Of a stretch of DNA of 64,000 nucleotides, positions 59,404-64,000 are shown in pieces (the stretch's first letter is position 1; each line of letters begins with the position of its first letter). Origin of the DNA: Neobacillus sp. Marseille-Q6967 (GTDB taxonomy: Bacteria > Bacillota > Bacilli > Bacillales > Cytobacillaceae). A program made the position numbers and the translations under genes. The notes beneath the pieces were generated by a model. It was given only the letters and a program-made list of their open reading frames with translations. It was not told where the DNA came from and made no database searches. The stretch lies in NCBI RefSeq assembly GCF_946151075.1, contig NZ_OX267715.1:2519881-2583880 (forward strand), in the 5' to 3' direction.

Positions 59404-61737
59404 TTAATTTGCTTCTTCGTTTGGTTTTGATTGCAGGACTGCTCTTGGTTTACTGCCTTCATATGCCCCGACAATACCGCGTGCCTCCATCTCGTCGATG
59501 AGGCGTGCTGCCCTTGTATAGCCGATCCGAAAACGACGCTGGAGCATGGATACAGATGCAGTCTGCATTTCAATAACAAGATCTACTGCTTCTGCATATA
59601 AATCATCATCAACCTCACCGACTGCCTCAGGAACATCATCCGGAATCATTTCCTCCTGGTACTGTGCTTTTTGCTGGCCAATGACAAAATTTACCGTATC
59701 TTCTACTTCGCTATCCGATAAGAAGGCCCCTTGAACACGAATTGGTTTCGAAGCTCCAACTGGAAGGAACAACATATCTCCTCTACCTAACAGTTTCTCG
59801 GCACCGCCCATATCTAAAATGGTTCTTGAATCGGTCGCACTAGAAACAGCAAAGGCAATTCTAGATGGTATATTGGCTTTAATAACCCCTGTGATGACAT
59901 CAACTGAAGGACGCTGGGTAGCGATAATCAGATGAATACCTGCTGCCCTTGCCATTTGTGCCAGTCTTGTTATCGAATCCTCTACATCAGATGATGCCAC
60001 CATCATTAAGTCGGCTAACTCGTCCACTATCACAACAATATAAGGGAGCAGAGGCTGCTTATCATCCTCTTCAAGATTATGTCTCTTTATATAATCATTG
60101 TAACCTTCGATATTTCTTGTTCCTGTATGCGAGAACAATTCATAACGTCTTTCCATTTCACTTACTACTTTTTTCAATGCTTGAGATGCTTTTTTAGGGT
60201 CAGTAACAACAGGTGCCAATAAGTGTGGTACACCATTGTATACATTTAATTCCACCATTTTCGGGTCAATCATCATTAGCTTAACCTCATGTGGTTTTGC
60301 CCGCATTAAAACACTTGTGATAATCCCGTTTATACATACACTCTTTCCACTGCCCGTAGCTCCAGCTACCAGGAGGTGGGGCATTTTATTTAATTCAGCC
60401 AACACGGCTTCCCCCGTAATATCTCTTCCTAAACCTATTAGTAACTTCGAGTCGGGCTTATCATTTTGGGTAGCTTCTAATACCTCCCGTAAAGATACCA
60501 TGGCCACTTCAGAATTAGGAACTTCAATCCCTATTGCTGATTTACCAGGAATTGGCGCTTCAATTCGGATATCTTTAGCAGCAAGTGCTAAGGCTAGATC
60601 ATCACTTAAGCTGACGATTTTACTTACCTTTACTCCGACATCAGGATGGACTTCATACTTTGTTACTGCTGGTCCGAGATGTACTTGGGTAACCCTGGCT
60701 TTTACTCCGAAACTTTGGAAAGTTCGTTCTAGTTTTGCTGCATTTGAATGTATTAATTCGTATTCCCCGCTCTGATCCGTTTTCTTAGGAAGCTTTAATA
60801 ACTTTAAAGGCGGGAGTTCATACGACGCATTCTCCACTACTGTTTCCGTAAAACGTATTGGCGGAGTATTTTCTTCTTCTTCCTTTTGCTGCTTTGCTTC
60901 TTCTCGTCTTCGTTTTGGTTTTGTATCCTCTTCTGGATAGGCTCTGTCAGCGAAACTCGAAATAAGAGGTTCTGGTACAACCTCTTCGACTGACTGTGCC
61001 TGCTGCGAAATTACTATCTCAGGTTCAATATTGTCCGTTTGGTTATTCCGTTCCTGCTGCCGGTTTTTTTTCTCTTCTCGTTTAGTTTGTTGTTTATCCT
61101 TCCATTGTGACACATCATTTTTAAAGGCACCCCATTGGTTCTTAGAAAAAAGAACCAGTGAAGTACCAATTTTTGCAACAAAGTCACCAAAGGATTTGCC
61201 TGTCACTAGGATGAAACCGATAAGGATAAAAATAAATGCAATAATTTTCGTTCCAGTCTCAGCAAATAAATAATGAAACAATGCAAATAGGATTGCACCA
61301 ATCATACCTCCCCCAAGGTCAATGGTGCTGGTTTCCCCCCGAACTTCCATCATGAATATTTCCCATGTATTACTAATTACACTTGGATTTTTAAAATTTC
61401 CCTCATTGGAAAGTAATCGAAAAAGGGTGACATGGCTCAGTAGCAGAATTGAAGAAATTATTAAATAAATTCCAGTTAGTTTAATATTGAAGAAAAATGG
61501 AATCGTTCTTTTCCACATTAAATAAATACTAAAGCACAGTAAGCCAATCAAGCTGAGCATATACCATTCGCCCATCCAAAAACGAAAAAATAAGACGGTA
61601 ACTTTTCCAACTACTCCTAATTTAGCCATTGAGATAATTGCAACGGCTAATAAGGCAAGTGCAGCTAATTCGTATTTAATCGTTTGCTTTAAATTATTTT
61701 CTCTTTTTGTTTTCGTTCTTCTCTTTCTTTTAGCCAT
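59404..61737 (-). CDS. spoIIIE: DNA translocase SpoIIIE/FtsK
   Basis: Membrane-anchored DNA pump that moves the chromosome into the forespore and clears DNA from division septa. The 777 residues include four N-terminal membrane helices (about 25-170), a charged linker, the RecA-like motor with Walker A VAGATGSGKSVC and Walker B YIVVIVDELADLMM, and the C-terminal gamma winged helix (RRFRIGYTRAARLIDEMEARGIV) that reads oriented SRS/KOPS sites. The ATG at 61735-61737 follows AAGGTGAT; a start 15 codons earlier is unsupported. It sits beside ylzJ-tepA and ymfC as in B. subtilis, where the gene here is spoIIIE. Confidence 0.95.
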   Translation of the reverse strand: MAKRKRRTKTKRENNLKQTIKYELAALALLAVAIISMAKLGVVGKVTVLFFRFWMGEWYMLSLIGLLCFSIYLMWKRTIPFFFNIKLTGIYLIISSILLLSHVTLFRLLSNEGNFKNPSVISNTWEIFMMEVRGETSTIDLGGGMIGAILFALFHYLFAETGTKIIAFIFILIGFILVTGKSFGDFVAKIGTSLVLFSKNQWGAFKNDVSQWKDKQQTKREEKKNRQQERNNQTDNIEPEIVISQQAQSVEEVVPEPLISSFADRAYPEEDTKPKRRREEAKQQKEEEENTPPIRFTETVVENASYELPPLKLLKLPKKTDQSGEYELIHSNAAKLERTFQSFGVKARVTQVHLGPAVTKYEVHPDVGVKVSKIVSLSDDLALALAAKDIRIEAPIPGKSAIGIEVPNSEVAMVSLREVLEATQNDKPDSKLLIGLGRDITGEAVLAELNKMPHLLVAGATGSGKSVCINGIITSVLMRAKPHEVKLMMIDPKMVELNVYNGVPHLLAPVVTDPKKASQALKKVVSEMERRYELFSHTGTRNIEGYNDYIKRHNLEEDDKQPLLPYIVVIVDELADLMMVASSDVEDSITRLAQMARAAGIHLIIATQRPSVDVITGVIKANIPSRIAFAVSSATDSRTILDMGGAEKLLGRGDMLFLPVGASKPIRVQGAFLSDSEVEDTVNFVIGQQKAQYQEEMIPDDVPEAVGEVDDDLYAEAVDLVIEMQTASVSMLQRRFRIGYTRAARLIDEMEARGIVGAYEGSKPRAVLQSKPNEEAN

Positions 61738-61831
61738 GTAATCACCTTGTTTATATAATTGTAGTTCTATCATAATCAACAATTTGCTAGCTCAAACCTA
61801 TGGTACAGCCTTTATGTAAAAATTGATTTTA

Positions 61832-61862
61832 AAAGGAAGAAAGCAGCCTTGGAGGCTGCTTA
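61832..61862 (-). terminator. ylzJ terminator
   Basis: Eight-base-pair GC-rich stem (61841-61848 with 61854-61861) followed by TTCTTCCTTTT on the minus strand, 33 bases beyond the ylzJ stop. Confidence 0.7.
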
Positions 61863-61894
61863 TAACTGATCATCCTTATTATACCATAATCTTT

Positions 61895-62131
61895 TTAGAA
61901 TGCGGATATACCTTGCAGGTCTGCGTAAGAAATTTTAGAACCTGGGCATATTCTCTGGTCTAAAAAATGCTGTGGATCACTGCTCATGATACGAACAACT
62001 TGAACATTTTGCTGATCGGTTTGCTCTACTAAAAGGGTAACCCCTTGGTAGGATACTAGCTGTTGTTGGTTTGCAGATTCTAACTCAGCTGGAAAGATAA
62101 GCTCTTGCGGCATCATCGTATATAAAATCAT
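61895..62131 (-). CDS. ylzJ: YlzJ-family protein
   Basis: A 78-residue protein of unknown function (ILYTMMPQELIFP...RICPGSKISY) found in Bacillus directly between tepA and spoIIIE, the order seen here. Its ATG overlaps the tepA stop (ATGA), so it is translationally coupled. Confidence 0.88.
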   Translation of the reverse strand: MILYTMMPQELIFPAELESANQQQLVSYQGVTLLVEQTDQQNVQVVRIMSSDPQHFLDQRICPGSKISYADLQGISAF

Positions 62132-62874
62132 TGAATCAGCCCCTCATTGCTGGCTTTAGATTGGTCGATTAATTCATTTAACTTTTTCATTGCTTGACCT
62201 AACCCGCCTACTTCGTCAATTAACCCGTATTTAACTGCATCTTGGCCAATGACATTTGTCCCAATGTCACGGGTTAAATTCCCTTTCGCCATCATTAAAT
62301 CTTTGAATTTTTCTTCTGTGATCTTTGAATGTTTCGTCACAAAATTTACAACCCGCTCCTGCATTTTATCTAAGTATTCAAAAGTTTGAGGCACGCCAAT
62401 AACCAGTCCTGTTAATCGGATCGGATGTATCGTCATGGTTGCAGTTTCCGCGATAAATGAATAATTACAGGAGACAGCAATAGGTACTCCTATCGAGTGA
62501 CCTCCACCCAATACAATCGAGACTGTTGGTTTCGAGAGAGTTGCCAGCATTTCGGATATGGCTAATCCAGCCTCAACATCTCCCCCAACTGTATTTAATA
62601 TAATAAGAACCCCCTCAATCTTTGGATTTTGCTCTATTGCTACAAGTTGAGGAATGATATGTTCATATTTCGTTGTTTTATTTTGTGGAGGTAATGCTAG
62701 GTGTCCTTCAATTTGTCCAATAATCGTTAAACAATGAATTTTTGAATCAGATGAAAGCTGCGGAACGTTTGTCTGCCCGAGCTGTTGAATCTTTTCCATT
62801 AATGCAGATGCTGGTTTTTCTTCTTTTTGGGGTTCTTGCCCTTCCTGATTACCACTTCGGAAATCTTTATTCAT
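62128..62874 (-). CDS. tepA: ClpP-like translocation-enhancing protease TepA (YmfB)
   Basis: A 248-residue SppA/ClpP-fold serine peptidase linked to protein export and spore germination in B. subtilis. The charged N-terminus precedes ILNTVGGDVEAGLAISEM, the nucleophile region LGGGHSIGVPIAV, and the histidine in TIHPIRLTG. The start chosen is the second of two adjacent ATGs (62872-62874), seven bases after GGGAG. It lies between rnjB and ylzJ. Confidence 0.92.
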   Translation of the reverse strand: MNKDFRSGNQEGQEPQKEEKPASALMEKIQQLGQTNVPQLSSDSKIHCLTIIGQIEGHLALPPQNKTTKYEHIIPQLVAIEQNPKIEGVLIILNTVGGDVEAGLAISEMLATLSKPTVSIVLGGGHSIGVPIAVSCNYSFIAETATMTIHPIRLTGLVIGVPQTFEYLDKMQERVVNFVTKHSKITEEKFKDLMMAKGNLTRDIGTNVIGQDAVKYGLIDEVGGLGQAMKKLNELIDQSKASNEGLIQ

Positions 62875-62961
62875 CATAAGTCTCCCTTCACGCATGATAT
62901 ATCTAGTATTGACCTATGGGATAATTTCATTCTTTTAATGATAATCTTCGTTCACAATAGA

Positions 62962-62992
62962 AAAAGGTATTGGCCGCTCCAATACCTTTTTT
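62962..62992. terminator. rnjB terminator (bidirectional shape)
   Basis: Twelve-base-pair perfect stem (62962-62973 with 62979-62990) with A and T flanks, between the GC-rich repeat and tepA. Confidence 0.88.
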
Positions 62993-63016
62993 AATAAGTC
63001 TCTGTTTAACTAGTCT

Positions 63017-63145
63017 GTTGATTTACGCTTCAGGCACTCGCTTTCCGCGGGGGTGCCGGGGAGCCTCCTCGGCGCTTAACGCGCCTGCGGGGTCTCCCCT
63101 GCCCCGTACTCCCGCAGGAGTCTCGTGCCTTCCACTTCAATCAAC
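63017..63145. repeat. 129-bp GC-rich dispersed repeat, copy 2
   Basis: Same length, inverted ends (GTTGATT and AATCAAC) and GC-rich blocks as the copy at 35373-35501, in the same orientation relative to the window. It lies between the rnjB stop and its terminator, so it is probably transcribed in the rnjB 3' untranslated region. Confidence 0.85.
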
Positions 63146-63176
63146 ATAGTACTGCTTTAACAAAGCCTTTATTCAA

Positions 63177-64000
63177 TTAAATTTCCATAATAATCGGCAG
63201 GATCATTGGTCTTCGTTTTGTTTTTTCAAACAAGAATTTGTTGAGGTCATCTCGAATATCCTGTTTTAGACTGGACCATTCAAATACTTCTTTTGAGGTA
63301 TTTCGTTCTACGATATCGCGGACTAATTTTGTGGAATCTTCCATTAGTTTTTCTGACTCTCTTACGTAGACAAAGCCTCGGGAAATGATTTCGGGACCCG
63401 CTGCGATTTTTTTATCCTGTCTTGTTAATGTAACAACGACAATTAGAATACCATCTTGGGATAGAAGTTTTCGATCCCGAAGGACAATATTTCCAACGTC
63501 ACCTACACCAATACCATCAATTAAAACATTTCCTGAAGGAACTTTTCCGCTTATTTGAAATATGCCATCCTTGTATTCAACGACATCACCGCGGTCAGGA
63601 ATTAAAATTTGATCATCTGGCAGACCGCATTGAAGTGCAAGTTTCCGATGAGCTTTTAACATCCGGTATTCCCCGTGTACTGGAATAAAAAACTTAGGAT
63701 TCATAAGATTGATCATGAGTTTTAATTCTTCTTGGCTTCCATGGCTTGATACATGGATGGTTCTCTTTCCGGAAATGACATTTGCTCCTGCCCTAAAGAG
63801 CATGTCTACTGTTTTGGATATTAATAACTCACTTCCCCTTAGCGGTGAGGCAGCAATTAATACCGTATCATCTGGCTGTATATTAATAAACTTTGCGGAT
63901 TGTTTTGCTGCTTTCTGTAAGGCTTCAATAGGTTCTCCCTGACTGCCTGTCATGAGTACTACAATTTCCCGGTCCTCATAATTCGGAATTTCACTAATTG
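63177..64000 (-). CDS. rnjB: Ribonuclease J2 (5' end beyond window)
   Basis: C-terminal 274 residues of an RNase J metallo-beta-lactamase nuclease. The visible part covers the end of the beta-CASP domain (TGSQGEP, RTIHVSSHGSQEEL, FFIPVHGEYRML) and the C-terminal domain ending RRPMILPIIMEI. The frame stays open upstream to base 64000 (SEIPNYEDREIVVLMTGS), so the 5' end is cut by the window. Position directly upstream of tepA matches B. subtilis rnjB (ymfA) rather than rnjA. Confidence 0.93.
   Translation of the reverse strand, partial: ISEIPNYEDREIVVLMTGSQGEPIEALQKAAKQSAKFINIQPDDTVLIAASPLRGSELLISKTVDMLFRAGANVISGKRTIHVSSHGSQEELKLMINLMNPKFFIPVHGEYRMLKAHRKLALQCGLPDDQILIPDRGDVVEYKDGIFQISGKVPSGNVLIDGIGVGDVGNIVLRDRKLLSQDGILIVVVTLTRQDKKIAAGPEIISRGFVYVRESEKLMEDSTKLVRDIVERNTSKEVFEWSSLKQDIRDDLNKFLFEKTKRRPMILPIIMEI

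Overview
The window is a low-GC chromosome segment from an endospore-forming Bacillaceae (Bacillus/Neobacillus-like). The sequence shows this through cotE, spoVS, spoIIIE and two CotF-like coat proteins, strong GGAGG ribosome binding sites, and a long block that reads, in reverse, like the Bacillus subtilis rnjB-tepA-ylzJ-spoIIIE-ymfC...ymfF-ymfH-ymfI-ymfJ-ymfK-rodZ-pgsA-cinA-recA-rny-ymdB-spoVS...miaB-ricA-cotE region. No tRNA, rRNA, CRISPR, insertion sequence or prophage was seen. Most genes are on the minus strand.

Bases 1-4,080 hold an anaerobic-type cobalamin operon (cbiW, a NicO-type cobalt/nickel transporter, cbiH60, cbiX). It lies behind two consecutive cobalamin riboswitches, each with its own terminator. 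Bases 4,090-10,130 hold a six-gene operon behind a TPP riboswitch: a LuxE-like acyl-protein synthetase, a LuxC-like acyl reductase, a three-part ThiXYZ-type ABC transporter and a short-chain dehydrogenase. Together these could import a carboxylated thiamine precursor and reduce it to the alcohol. I consider this the best candidate for an undescribed system. ppdK and its bifunctional regulator follow (10,235-13,723).

Bases 14,300-22,200 form a sugar locus. An ABC transporter (minus strand) diverges from an AlsE/Rpe-type epimerase and a ribokinase-family kinase (plus strand). A LacI regulator follows, and four AACCGGTT-type operators sit at the promoters. The layout suggests D-allulose, D-allose or ribose use. 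Bases 22,300-31,800 are accessory: an MFS transporter, a GDPD-like lipoprotein, a Gln-rich protein, a CAP-domain lipoprotein, coat proteins, an ABC ATPase, a strictly periodic 52-bp hairpin repeat array, and an operon pairing an Lgt paralogue with a Tes/MJ0619-like radical SAM enzyme.

Bases 31,900-64,000 are mostly core genes: serC, cotE, ricA, miaB, korAB, spoVS, ymdB, rny, recA (with a LexA box), cinA, pgsA, rodZ, ymfK, ymfJ, ymfI, the M16 pair ymfH/ymfF, a nupNOPQ-type nucleoside transporter with its GntR neighbour ymfC, spoIIIE, ylzJ, tepA and rnjB. This half also holds a second hairpin array with the same period (upstream of recA), two copies of a 129-bp GC-rich repeat, and two perfect Spo0A-box matches upstream of ymfC. 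Many starts were moved inward from the longest reading frame to the codon with the best ribosome binding site. No searches could be run, so family names rest on recognised motifs, lengths and gene order.
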